From positions 1-20,190 of IMG/VR virus record IMGVR_UViG_3300006793_000391: a stretch of 20,190 bases of DNA. The stretch is one strand, 5' to 3'. The stretch is from a virus. The notes below the pieces were generated by a model. The model was given only the letters and a program-made list of their open reading frames with translations, ran no database searches and had not been told where the DNA came from. The position numbers and the translations under genes are program-made. Shown in pieces: positions 7,565 to 14,569 of the stretch (its first letter is position 1; every line of letters starts with the position of its first letter).

Positions 7565-9328
7565 ATGAGCTGGAAAAGATACTTTACAAATGTGCCAACA
7601 GGCAATAACGACAACGGTAACATGAGCCCGTTCAGTGGACGTGGCGGTAATGAGCCTGGTCCAGCAAGATCCAATTATTCATCATACCTACCAGATGTAT
7701 ATGTTGGTAGTCCAAACCGTGTTGAACGTTATGGACAATACAACACTATGGACAACGACAGTGAAGTAAATGCGGCTTTAGATATTTTAGCAGAATTTTG
7801 CTCACAACAAAATCCAAGAAATTTAACACCATTTGAACTTAACTTTAATAAACAAGCAACAAACAGTGAAATTACTGTATTAGGACAATACTTAAAACAG
7901 TGGTCTAAATTACAGAAGTTTGACACTAAGATGTTTAGAGTTGTTCGTAATACATTCAAATATGGCGATGCATTTTTTGTTAGAGATCCAGAAACTAAAA
8001 GATGGTTTTATATTGATCCTGCAAAAGTAGTACGTATTATTGTAAACGAATCAGAAGGTAAAAAACCTGAGCAATATATTATTAAAGATATTAACTTTAA
8101 TTTTAGAGATCAAATTATTACTGATCCACATATTACAAGTGGAAATATTACAGGCGGTGGAACATCGTCAGGTTCACAAGGTTATCAATCAGGTGGCGCA
8201 CAAGGTGCAGTTGGTAATACAGGAACATCACAATCAGGATCAAGATTTAATGTAAACAACAGAGAAGTTGCAATTGATGCAGAACATGTTGTACATTTAA
8301 GTTTATCAGAAGGGTTAGACAACAACTATCCATTTGGTAATTCATTACTTGAAAGTATCTTTAAAGTTTACAAACAAAAAGAATTACTTGAAGACGCAAT
8401 TATTATTTACAGAACACAAAGAGCACCAGAACGTAGAGTGTTTTACATTGACGTAGGTAACATGCCATCACACCTTGCTATGCAGTTTGTAGAACGTGTT
8501 AAAACAGAAATACACCAAAGACGTATTCCAAGTGCAACAGGCGGTTCAACAAGTGTTATTGACAGTGCGTACAATCCTTTATCAACTAATGAAGATTACT
8601 TCTTTCCGCAAACAGCAGAAGGACGTGGATCTAAAGTTGAAACACTACCAGGTGGTACTAACTTAGGTGAGATTGATGACTTAAAATACTTTACTAATAA
8701 ACTTATTAGAGGTTTACGTATTCCAAGTAGTTACTTGCCAACAGCGGCACAAGACGATGCACAAACGCAAAGTAACGATGGTAGAGTAGGTACTGCATAC
8801 ATACAAGAACTACGCTTTAACAAGTACTGTGAGCGTTTACAAGCACTTGTAACAGAAGAATTTAACCAAGAGTTTAAACGTTACTTGATGGAAAAAGGAA
8901 TGAACATTGATGTTTCAATGTTTGATTTAAAACTTGAGCCACCAATGAACTTTGCAAGTTACAGACAATCAGAACTTGATAACGTAAGAATTCCAACGTT
9001 TACACAAATTATGGCAGTGCCATTTATGAGTAACAGATATGCATTGAAACGTTTCTTAGGATTAAGTTCAGAAGAGATTGCAGAAAATGAACGTTTATGG
9101 AAAGAAGAAAATGACGAAAACTTAACTCCACCTCCAACAGACGCCGCAGGTGAAATGCGTGGCGTAGGTATTAGCGGAGCGGCAATGGACGCAGATATAG
9201 CAGGCGGGGAAGACATTGATCCAACTGCTGAGCCTGATCCAATTGCAGGAGGAGAAGCGACAGCACCTGACACAACAACAGGCGGTGGCGCAGGCGGAGC
9301 ACCTGCTCCTGAAGTTCCACCAGCATAA
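7565..9328 (+). CDS. gp20: gp20 portal vertex protein
   Basis: This is the dodecameric portal at the head vertex, through which DNA enters and leaves and to which the tail joins. It has 587 aa, slightly longer than T4 gp20 (524 aa). Recognised conserved blocks are MDNDSEVNAALDILAEFC (about 62-79), FKYGDAFFVRD, YRTQRAPERRVFYIDVGNMP, and the PGGTNLGEIDDLKYFTNKL block with the following RGLRIPSSYLP. An unusual Gly/Ser/Thr/Gln-rich insert lies at about 192-226. The last 60 residues are Ala/Gly/Pro/Asp-rich and look disordered. AAAGGA at 7549-7554 is a well-placed SD inside the end of the preceding gene, which suggests coupling. The rest of the head operon follows on the same strand. Confidence 0.95.
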   Translation: MSWKRYFTNVPTGNNDNGNMSPFSGRGGNEPGPARSNYSSYLPDVYVGSPNRVERYGQYNTMDNDSEVNAALDILAEFCSQQNPRNLTPFELNFNKQATNSEITVLGQYLKQWSKLQKFDTKMFRVVRNTFKYGDAFFVRDPETKRWFYIDPAKVVRIIVNESEGKKPEQYIIKDINFNFRDQIITDPHITSGNITGGGTSSGSQGYQSGGAQGAVGNTGTSQSGSRFNVNNREVAIDAEHVVHLSLSEGLDNNYPFGNSLLESIFKVYKQKELLEDAIIIYRTQRAPERRVFYIDVGNMPSHLAMQFVERVKTEIHQRRIPSATGGSTSVIDSAYNPLSTNEDYFFPQTAEGRGSKVETLPGGTNLGEIDDLKYFTNKLIRGLRIPSSYLPTAAQDDAQTQSNDGRVGTAYIQELRFNKYCERLQALVTEEFNQEFKRYLMEKGMNIDVSMFDLKLEPPMNFASYRQSELDNVRIPTFTQIMAVPFMSNRYALKRFLGLSSEEIAENERLWKEENDENLTPPPTDAAGEMRGVGISGAAMDADIAGGEDIDPTAEPDPIAGGEATAPDTTTGGGAGGAPAPEVPPA

Positions 9329-9330
9329 GG

Positions 9331-9338
9331 AATAAATA
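9331..9338 (+). promoter_or_regulatory. Late promoter AATAAATA, 5 nt from an ATG
   Basis: The context GAATAAATAGTTAC is the same as the element at 626. Only five bases separate its last A from the ATG at 9344. T4 late geometry would then start the transcript at that A, giving a leaderless mRNA. AAGGA (9328-9332) just after the gp20 stop could serve translation from read-through mRNA. Confidence 0.55.
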
Positions 9339-9343
9339 GTTAC

Positions 9344-9583
9344 ATGATACTAAGAGAATTATTTTATTTTGATAAAGAAACACTTGAACCTACCGAGGAC
9401 AAGTCATACGATTCTGTTGACGACGAAGGTGTTGTACAAAAAGATGATACTCGTAAGACACGTTTAAGCCTACGACAAATTAATAAAGCACGTCGAGCAG
9501 GCGAATTCCACAAAGAAGAACAACAAAAAGAATTACATTTCGTAAGACAAATGTACGGATTAGCGGCACAACCTGAAGTTTAG
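9344..9583 (+). CDS. Conserved small charged protein downstream of portal (79 aa)
   Basis: The family seems familiar from marine T4-like phages, where a small protein follows gp20. No function is known to me. The N-terminus MILRELFYFDKET is followed by an acidic stretch (residues 15-35) and then a basic helical part (DTRKTRLSLRQINKARRA, about 35-52). The C-terminal helix is Glu/Lys-rich. In T4 the gp20-gp21 interval carries the prohead core genes 67 and 68. By position this could be a minor core component, but the composition differs from T4 gp67 and I draw no firm homology. Its start lies 15 nt after the gp20 stop. Confidence 0.7.
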   Translation: MILRELFYFDKETLEPTEDKSYDSVDDEGVVQKDDTRKTRLSLRQINKARRAGEFHKEEQQKELHFVRQMYGLAAQPEV

Positions 9584-9591
9584 GAGAACCT

Positions 9592-10188
9592 ATGTCAACA
9601 GCATTCGTTGTTGGTAACGGCACAAGCCGTAAACCTATAGAGTTAGAAACTTTAAAGAAATACGGCCCAATCTATGCCTGTAATGCAGTTTACAGAGATT
9701 TCAAACCAGACCATCTTATTGCAGTTGATTCCAAAATGGTCATGGAAATCGTCAAAACAGGCTGGCAAAAGCATAACAAAGTATACACTAATCACAACAA
9801 ACAATTCAAAGATATACAACATTTAAACATTTTAAACCCAAGTAAAGGTTGGAGTAGTGGTCCTACAGCATTAGATCTTGCTTCTGACCACGGACACGAG
9901 ACACTTTATATATTAGGGTTCGATTTTAAAGGCACTACAGGCACCGGAAAAGGCGATGATAAGGTAAACAACTTATACGCTGGTACATTTAATTACAAGC
10001 GAGAAAACGACCCTGCAACATATTTTGGTAACTGGGAGCGTCAAGTAGGCATAATATGCCAAAGAAATCACAGAAAGAGATATATAAGAGTAGTAGCAGA
10101 AGGAGACAAGTTCTTACCCGGAAGTCTAAAAAACTTCACAAACTTATCTCACATAACCATTGAAGATTTCCAGAAGATCTTTGGTTAA
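9592..10188 (+). CDS. Rossmann-fold protein resembling GT42/DUF115 glycosyltransferases (198 aa)
   Basis: Residues 5-12 (FVVGNGTS) form a nucleotide-binding-type loop. Residues 28-46 (YACNAVYRDFKPDHLIAVD) and 87-112 (GWSSGPTALDLASDHG, then LYILGFDF) complete a pattern also seen in GT42 sialyltransferases (AGNGPS, then CNxFY, then SG with GxDF) and in DUF115/MAF-type proteins. A sugar-nucleotide transferase or hydrolase activity is therefore possible but not shown. At 198 aa it is shorter than typical GT42 enzymes. The SD AGGAG overlaps the previous stop (TAGGAG). It interrupts the usual gp20 to core-protein order and looks like an auxiliary insertion. Modification of a virion protein or of a host surface glycan are speculative roles. 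Confidence 0.7.
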   Translation: MSTAFVVGNGTSRKPIELETLKKYGPIYACNAVYRDFKPDHLIAVDSKMVMEIVKTGWQKHNKVYTNHNKQFKDIQHLNILNPSKGWSSGPTALDLASDHGHETLYILGFDFKGTTGTGKGDDKVNNLYAGTFNYKRENDPATYFGNWERQVGIICQRNHRKRYIRVVAEGDKFLPGSLKNFTNLSHITIEDFQKIFG

Positions 10189-10302
10189 TTTCATTAAGGT
10201 TTCAAAATCCTGCGTTTTGAGCCTATATTCCACGTATATTCCGAATAAAGTGTAAATATTATTGACAGCCTTACCAAACGTAAACTTATAGGAGGTACTA
10301 CA
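10189..10302 (+). promoter_or_regulatory. Intergenic leader with hairpin and late promoter-like TGTAAATA
   Basis: TCAAAA 202-207 (10202-10207) and TTTTGA (10215-10220) form a 6-bp hairpin just after the upstream gene. TGTAAATA at 10251-10258 matches the late promoter shape and would start RNA near 10264, giving a leader of about 39 nt. A strong SD, AGGAGG (10290-10295), precedes the ATG at 10303. The TTGACA at 10262 has no good -10 partner. Confidence 0.4.
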
Positions 10303-11256
10303 ATGGCAGACCGTAACAAATTCGAGCAGATGCTTGAAAAATTAGTTAACGAAGATAAGAAAGGTGCAGAAGAACTGTTCCATGATATCGTCGTAGAAAA
10401 ATCAAGATCAATTTATGAAAATTTATTAGAAGATGAGTTAGCAGACGAAGACACTAACGAAGCAACAGACGAAGAAGTAGATGAAACTACTGACGAAGAA
10501 GTTGATGAATCTTCAAAAGACGAAGAAGTCGACGAAGCAAAAGACGAAGAAGTCGACGAAGCAAAAGACGAAGAAGTTGACGAAGCATCAAAAGATGAAG
10601 AAGTTGACGAAAACTTTGCAGAAATTACACCAGAAGCAGAAGACGACATGGGCGGTGATCCAGCAGACGATATGATGGCTGACATCGAAGGTGGCGACGA
10701 AGATAAAGGTGACGACGACAGCGAAGAAGATATGGAAGATCGCGTTGTTGATTTAGAAGACGCACTTGACGACCTTAAAGCAGAATTTGAAAAAATGATG
10801 GGCGATAAGGAAGAAGGTGACGATGAAGATTCTGAGGAAGCACCAATGGACGACATGGGTGACGACGAAGAAGAAAAGGAAGAGGAAGCATTTGCTCCTG
10901 AATCCGATCTTAGCGTAGAAGACGAAGTACCAGCATTTGAAGGTACTAAATCTAACACTGAGCAAATGAGAGAGTATGTTGAAAAAATTGCTGAGCCAAA
11001 AGGCGAAGACAATAAAGCAACATCTCCAGTTGCTGGTGCAAATGACATGGGTGGAACAACTGCTAATATTGCAAAAGGTTCATCAGAAGAAAAAGGTGGT
11101 ACTGTAAGTGCTCCTAAAACTGAAGATGGCGGCAATGTTAACGTTCCAGGTGGTAAAGCATCTAAGTCAATGTCAAACGCTAAAGGCCATGGCGCAGAGA
11201 AAAAAGGCGCAGGCGAAACAGGAACTGATGGTAAGTCAATCATTGGTTCTAAATAA
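10303..11256 (+). CDS. gp67: gp67-like prohead core protein with extended acidic repeat region (317 aa)
   Basis: Residues 1-43 form an amphipathic helical head (MLEKLVNEDKKGAEELFHDI, then IYENLLEDE). This resembles the start of T4 gp67, which is a short helix with an LF motif followed by a very acidic tail. Residues 44-215 are extremely Asp/Glu-rich and include six DEEVDE units starting at residues 56, 64, 73, 81, 89 and 98. A helix lies at about 147-167. Residues 225-317 switch to Gly/Lys/Ser/Ala-rich disorder. T4 gp67 is only about 80 aa, so this is a much expanded version if homologous. Its place just before gp21/gp22 supports a core role. The strong SD AGGAGG suggests high expression. Confidence 0.72.
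   Translation: MADRNKFEQMLEKLVNEDKKGAEELFHDIVVEKSRSIYENLLEDELADEDTNEATDEEVDETTDEEVDESSKDEEVDEAKDEEVDEAKDEEVDEASKDEEVDENFAEITPEAEDDMGGDPADDMMADIEGGDEDKGDDDSEEDMEDRVVDLEDALDDLKAEFEKMMGDKEEGDDEDSEEAPMDDMGDDEEEKEEEAFAPESDLSVEDEVPAFEGTKSNTEQMREYVEKIAEPKGEDNKATSPVAGANDMGGTTANIAKGSSEEKGGTVSAPKTEDGGNVNVPGGKASKSMSNAKGHGAEKKGAGETGTDGKSIIGSK
10468..10611 (+). repeat. Six tandem 18-bp units (DEEVDE) at 24/27-bp period
   Basis: Copies of GACGAAGAAGTNGAYGAA begin at 10468, 10492, 10519, 10543, 10567 and 10594. The central copies are nearly identical in DNA, including the spacer AAGCAAAA between units three to five, which points to recent in-frame duplication. All copies keep the reading frame and encode acidic residues. 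Confidence 0.85.
11249..11255 (+). promoter_or_regulatory. Late promoter-like CTAAATA before gp21
   Basis: TTCTAAATAATTG overlaps the stop of the upstream gene. The predicted start near 11261 gives a 15-nt leader containing GAGGA (11262-11266) before the ATG at 11276. Because the final Ser-Lys-stop codons happen to spell the motif, chance is possible. Confidence 0.35.
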
Positions 11257-11275
11257 TTGTTGAGGATAGTCTAAG

Positions 11276-11896
11276 ATGATGAACCTATTACGTGAGAACT
11301 TGACATTCGACCAGGCGCAGATCGTTCTGGAATCTACTGAGGACGGCAAAGACCTTCATTTAAAAGGTATTTGCATTCAGGGTGGCGTTCGCAATGCGAA
11401 CCAGCGTATATACCCCGTAAGTGAAATTAGTAGGGCTGTCAACACTCTTAACGATCAGATTCAAGGAGGATATTCAGTTCTTGGTGAAGTTGATCATCCA
11501 GAAGGCCTTAACATTAACCTTGACCGTTGTTCGCACATGATTAAAGAAATGTGGATGGATGGACCAAACGGTTATGGAAAGTTAAAAGTATTACCTACGC
11601 CGATGGGACAACTTGTTAAAACAATGCTGGAAAGCGGAGTTAAACTTGGTGTTTCATCGCGTGGTTCAGGTAACGTAAACGAAGATAGTAACGTAAGCGA
11701 CTTTGAAATTATCACTGTTGATATAGTTGCTCAACCATCTGCTCCAGGCGCATATCCAACGCCAATTTACGAGCATTTGATGAATACCAAAGATGGGTAT
11801 AAGGCATTTAATATGGCTCGCGAAGTAAAAAACGACACAAAGGCACAGAAGTATTTGAAAGAATCTTTGGTAAACATTATCCAAGGTTTAAAATAA
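11276..11896 (+). CDS. gp21: gp21 prohead core protease
   Basis: This serine protease matures the T4-like prohead by cleaving the scaffold and shell after (L/I)xE, and then itself. At 206 aa it is close to T4 gp21 (212 aa). The catalytic His is in GEVDHPEG (H74). The catalytic Ser lies in LGVSSRGSG (S127/S128 region). D149 lies in TVDIVAQPSAPGA, a conserved block of phage prohead proteases. GVRNANQRIYP near residues 37-47 is the usual N-terminal signature. GAGGA (11262-11266) sits 9 nt before the ATG, and a second ATG follows immediately. The stop codon overlaps the SD of gp22 (TAAGGAG), so gp21, gp22 and gp23 appear tightly coupled. Confidence 0.95.
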   Translation: MMNLLRENLTFDQAQIVLESTEDGKDLHLKGICIQGGVRNANQRIYPVSEISRAVNTLNDQIQGGYSVLGEVDHPEGLNINLDRCSHMIKEMWMDGPNGYGKLKVLPTPMGQLVKTMLESGVKLGVSSRGSGNVNEDSNVSDFEIITVDIVAQPSAPGAYPTPIYEHLMNTKDGYKAFNMAREVKNDTKAQKYLKESLVNIIQGLK

Positions 11897-11903
11897 GGAG
11901 AAC

Positions 11904-13010
11904 ATGATGTTGGAAGCACTGAAATCACTTTTTGAGAATAATGTAATTTCTGAAGACATCAAAGCATCAATTGAAGAAGCATGGGCGGAAAAGATCACTG
12001 AAAACCGTCAGGAAGTAACCGCAGAACTTCGCGAAGAATTTGCTCAAAAATATGACCACGACAAGGCTGTAATGGCTGAAGCAGTGGAAAAAATGGTTGA
12101 GGATAGACTTGGTGAAGAGATTACGGAATTTGCTGATGACCGCACAAAACTTGCTGAAGCGAGAGCAAAGTATCATGTGGCAATGCGTGAAAACGCAGAC
12201 CTACTGAAAAACTTTGTTGTTGCACAATTAGGCAAGGAAGTTTCTGAACTACATGAAGACCAAAAAGCAATGTCAACGAAATTTGGCAAACTTGAGGAAT
12301 TTGTAGTAGAGGCTTTGGCAAAAGAAATTGCTGAATTCCATGAAGACAAGAAAGATCTTGCAGAGACTAAAGTTCGACTAATTAGAGAGGCTAAGAAGCA
12401 TCTTAACACAGTAAAAGAAAAATTCGTTAAAAATGGAGCGAAGGTTGTTGAAAACACAGTTGCAAAAACTCTTACAAAAGAGATTGGGCAACTTAAAGAA
12501 GACATCGACGTTGCACGTAAAAACGACTTTGGTAGAAAATTGTTTGAAACGTTTGCGGAAGAGTATACTAACTCTTACTTAAATGAGAAATCAGAAACTG
12601 CTAAACTTTTACAAGTTGTTGAAGTGAAAGACAAGCAATTAGCAGAAGCGAAAGCAACTGTTGAGAAAACAACTAAATTAGTTGAATCTAAGGATCTTGA
12701 GTTTAAAAAGGCACAAGAAACTGCAAAAAGAAAAGATGTAATTTCCGAGTTGACTGCTCCACTGAGCAATGAACAAAAAGAGATTATGACAGACTTACTG
12801 GAGTCTGTACAAACTGCTAATATCCAAAAACAGTTTGACAAGTACTTACCGTCAGTAATTGATGGTAACACTCCGGCAAAGAAGAAGGCAACACTTACCG
12901 AGGCGAAAGAAGTAACAGGCAACAAAGAAGAATCTAACGTTAGAAATGGCGCAAGTAATTCTGCAACAGATAATGTCGTAGATATTAGAAGACTTGCAGG
13001 ATTAAAATAA
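11904..13010 (+). CDS. gp22: gp22 prohead core scaffold protein
   Basis: This is the major scaffold of the T4-like prohead, degraded by gp21 before DNA packaging. The 368 aa are longer than T4 gp22 (269 aa). The product is almost wholly helical and Glu/Lys/Ala-rich, with long coiled-coil stretches at about 20-215 and 225-290 and many LxE/IxE sites suited to gp21 cleavage. The C-terminus (NVVDIRRLAGLK) is basic and may contact the shell. The start is either the ATG at 11904 or the second ATG at 11907. The AGGAG at 11896-11900 is better spaced for 11907, giving MLEALKSLFENN. The stop overlaps the SD of gp23. Confidence 0.92.
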   Translation: MMLEALKSLFENNVISEDIKASIEEAWAEKITENRQEVTAELREEFAQKYDHDKAVMAEAVEKMVEDRLGEEITEFADDRTKLAEARAKYHVAMRENADLLKNFVVAQLGKEVSELHEDQKAMSTKFGKLEEFVVEALAKEIAEFHEDKKDLAETKVRLIREAKKHLNTVKEKFVKNGAKVVENTVAKTLTKEIGQLKEDIDVARKNDFGRKLFETFAEEYTNSYLNEKSETAKLLQVVEVKDKQLAEAKATVEKTTKLVESKDLEFKKAQETAKRKDVISELTAPLSNEQKEIMTDLLESVQTANIQKQFDKYLPSVIDGNTPAKKKATLTEAKEVTGNKEESNVRNGASNSATDNVVDIRRLAGLK

Positions 13011-13020
13011 GGAGAAATCA

Positions 13021-14184
13021 ATGTCAGAACTATTAGAAAGTAGATGGCAGGAAACTAAGAGCGCATTACTTGAAGGCCTACAAGGCAATAAGAAGTCTGT
13101 TATGTCTGCTACGCTTGACAACACCAAGAAGTACTTGGCTGAGTCGGCTACAGCAGGAGCAACTTCTGCGGGTAATGTTGCAACTTTAAATAGAGTTATC
13201 CTACCAGTAATAAGAAGGGTCATGCCTACAGTGATCGCTAACGAAATCGTTGGTGTTCAACCTATGACAGGACCAGTGGGTCAAATCCACACATTAAGAG
13301 TTCGTTACTCAGACACATTAGATGATGTGACTGCAGGCGAAGAGGCTCTATCACCGTTCAAGATTGGCTTAGGCTATTCAGGTGGTGGATCTACTGATAA
13401 GGCATCTGCTACAGCGGCACTTGAAGGTGAAGCAGGTAAGAGATTGTCAATTCAGATCTTAAAACAAACAGTCGAAGCGAAGACACGTAAATTGTCAGCA
13501 CGTTGGACTTTTGAGTCTGCACAAGACGCACAAGCACAACAAGGCATTGACGTAGAAGCGGAAATTATGGCGGCTTTAGCACAAGAAATTACTGCTGAAA
13601 TCGATCAAGAAGTTCTTGCTTCATTACGTAACTTGGCTGGAACTGCTGAATCAGATGTACAGTACGATCAAACTGCTGTATCAGGAACTGCTACATTCGT
13701 CGGTGACGAACATGCGGCACTTGCTGTAATGATTAACAGAGCGGCTAATAAAATCGCACAGCGTACAAGACGTGGCGCAGGTAACTTTGCAGTGGTATCA
13801 CCGCATACGTTAACTGTACTTCAGTCTGCTACAACTTCAGCGTTTGCAAGAACAACTGAAGGTACATTCGAAGCACCTACTAACACTAAACTTGTTGGTA
13901 CACTAAACGGCGCAATGAAAGTATACGTAGACGCATATGCAACAGACGCAACAGACGTACTTGTTGGTTACAAAGGAACATCAGAAGCAGACGCGGCGGC
14001 ATTCTATTGCCCATACATTCCGCTAATGTCTTCAGGCGTTGTTTTAGATCCAACTTCGTTCGAGCCTGTAGTTTCATTCATGACAAGATACGGTTATGTA
14101 GAGTTAAACAACACTGCATCATCTCTTGGTAATGCGGCAGACTACTTGGCACGTGTGAGCGTTGCTGGTGTAACATTTAGTTAA
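13021..14184 (+). CDS. gp23: gp23 major capsid protein
   Basis: This HK97-fold shell protein has 387 aa, clearly shorter than T4 gp23 (521 aa). Recognised blocks are ANEIVGVQPMTGPVGQIHTLR (one segment about 74-94), the LSARWTFESAQDAQAQQGID region with the following EITAEIDQEVL, and the C-terminal VSFMTRYGYVELN region. The predicted prohead cleavage is after E41 in YLAE followed by SATAGA, matching the gp21 rule (L39, A40, E41). That gives a propeptide of only 41 residues against 65 in T4. The smaller size suggests loss or trimming of the T4 insertion domain. AGGAG overlaps the gp22 stop (TAAGGAG). A strong terminator follows. Confidence 0.96.
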   Translation: MSELLESRWQETKSALLEGLQGNKKSVMSATLDNTKKYLAESATAGATSAGNVATLNRVILPVIRRVMPTVIANEIVGVQPMTGPVGQIHTLRVRYSDTLDDVTAGEEALSPFKIGLGYSGGGSTDKASATAALEGEAGKRLSIQILKQTVEAKTRKLSARWTFESAQDAQAQQGIDVEAEIMAALAQEITAEIDQEVLASLRNLAGTAESDVQYDQTAVSGTATFVGDEHAALAVMINRAANKIAQRTRRGAGNFAVVSPHTLTVLQSATTSAFARTTEGTFEAPTNTKLVGTLNGAMKVYVDAYATDATDVLVGYKGTSEADAAAFYCPYIPLMSSGVVLDPTSFEPVVSFMTRYGYVELNNTASSLGNAADYLARVSVAGVTFS

Positions 14185-14205
14185 TTCTTAGAATTAATTT
14201 TATTG

Positions 14206-14236
14206 AAAAGGGCGGTGGCAACACTGCCCTTTTTTT
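14206..14236 (+). terminator. Strong intrinsic terminator of the head operon
   Basis: A 12-bp stem (14206-14217 with 14222-14233, one G-U pair) is capped by a GCAA tetraloop and runs into a T-tract ending at 14236. It lies 21 nt after the gp23 stop. A smaller perfect inverted repeat, TTAATTC/GAATTAA (14181-14197), spans the stop codon itself. Confidence 0.9.
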
Positions 14237-14274
14237 ATGGCTATTCAAAATATATATTTTGGTAAACTTACTTC

Positions 14275-14303
14275 TTGCATTTTCCTACAAAGAGTGTTAT
14301 ATT
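14275..14303 (+). promoter_or_regulatory. Sigma70-type promoter for the downstream RNA
   Basis: TTGCAT (14275-14280) and TATATT (14298-14303) are separated by 17 bp, and TG at 14295-14296 gives an extended -10. The predicted start is about 14310. It sits right after the gp23 terminator and is followed by non-coding sequence. It is the only good host-type promoter I see in the window. Confidence 0.6.
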
Positions 14304-14309
14304 AATAAC

Positions 14310-14553
14310 ATAGCAACAAAAAACTAATTACTTTTTGTTTATAGTGCAAGGAAGAGGCCTTTACCAGAAGGGTCGAACTTGACTGTCCAGGGGTGGTACC
14401 CAGGCTTGGTAGTAGAAATACGCTGAGTCACATCGCACTAACCCGCGGGGATAGGTTGTACGGTTTAGGAATGGTATTCCGGTCCGTGCTTGTAGGTGTA
14501 CCCAAGTCCTACCTATTATGCTTATACTAAAAGGCTCTTCGGAGTCTTTTTTT
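14310..14553 (+). ncRNA. Candidate independent structured non-coding RNA (about 245 nt)
   Basis: The interval has its own promoter (14275-14303) and ends in an intrinsic terminator, with no credible reading frame on the plus strand. Hand-found helices are AACAAAAA 315-322/332-339 (offsets from 14000), TAGTGC 14342-14347 with GCACTA 14435-14440, CCTT 14358-14361 with AAGG 14368-14371, TGACT 14380-14384 with AGTCA 14426-14430, GGGT 14391-14394 with ACCC 14398-14401, GTACGG 14458-14463 with CCGTGC 14484-14489, GGAAT 14468-14472 with ATTCC 14476-14480, and GTAGG 14492-14496 with CCTAC 14508-14512. The G+C is higher than in the neighbours. No tRNA, tmRNA tag, RNase P or ribozyme signature was recognised. 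Confidence 0.65.
14529..14553 (+). terminator. Intrinsic terminator of the candidate RNA
   Basis: The stem AAAAGGCTC/GAGTCTTTT (14529-14537 with 14542-14550, one G-U) is capped by C(TTCG)G, a very stable tetraloop, and followed by a T-tract to 14553. Confidence 0.88.
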
Positions 14554-14557
14554 ATGA

Positions 14558-14564
14558 CTAAATA
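14558..14564 (+). promoter_or_regulatory. Late promoter CTAAATA, 5 nt from an ATG
   Basis: ACTAAATATTTGT precedes the ATG at 14570. With T4 late geometry the transcript would begin at the A of that ATG. The preceding terminator isolates this gene from upstream transcription, and no SD is visible, which strengthens the leaderless reading. Confidence 0.55.
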
Positions 14565-14569
14565 TTTGT

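Noticed and set aside
10262-10290. TTGACA as a sigma70 -35 element
   Set aside because: At 17 bp the only partner is CTTATA, which would place the transcript start inside the Shine-Dalgarno. The TGTAAATA late element is a better explanation.
10413-11243. 276-aa minus-strand open frame rich in Ser
   Set aside because: It is the antisense of the acidic repeat gene: GAY/GAR codons read backwards give Ser. It has no start context and no family likeness.
14310-14553. tmRNA, RNase P RNA, tRNA or ribozyme identity for the candidate RNA
   Set aside because: I looked for the T-loop GGTTCGA pattern, a tag reading frame, GAGGAAAGTCC and CTGATGA/GAAA, and found none.
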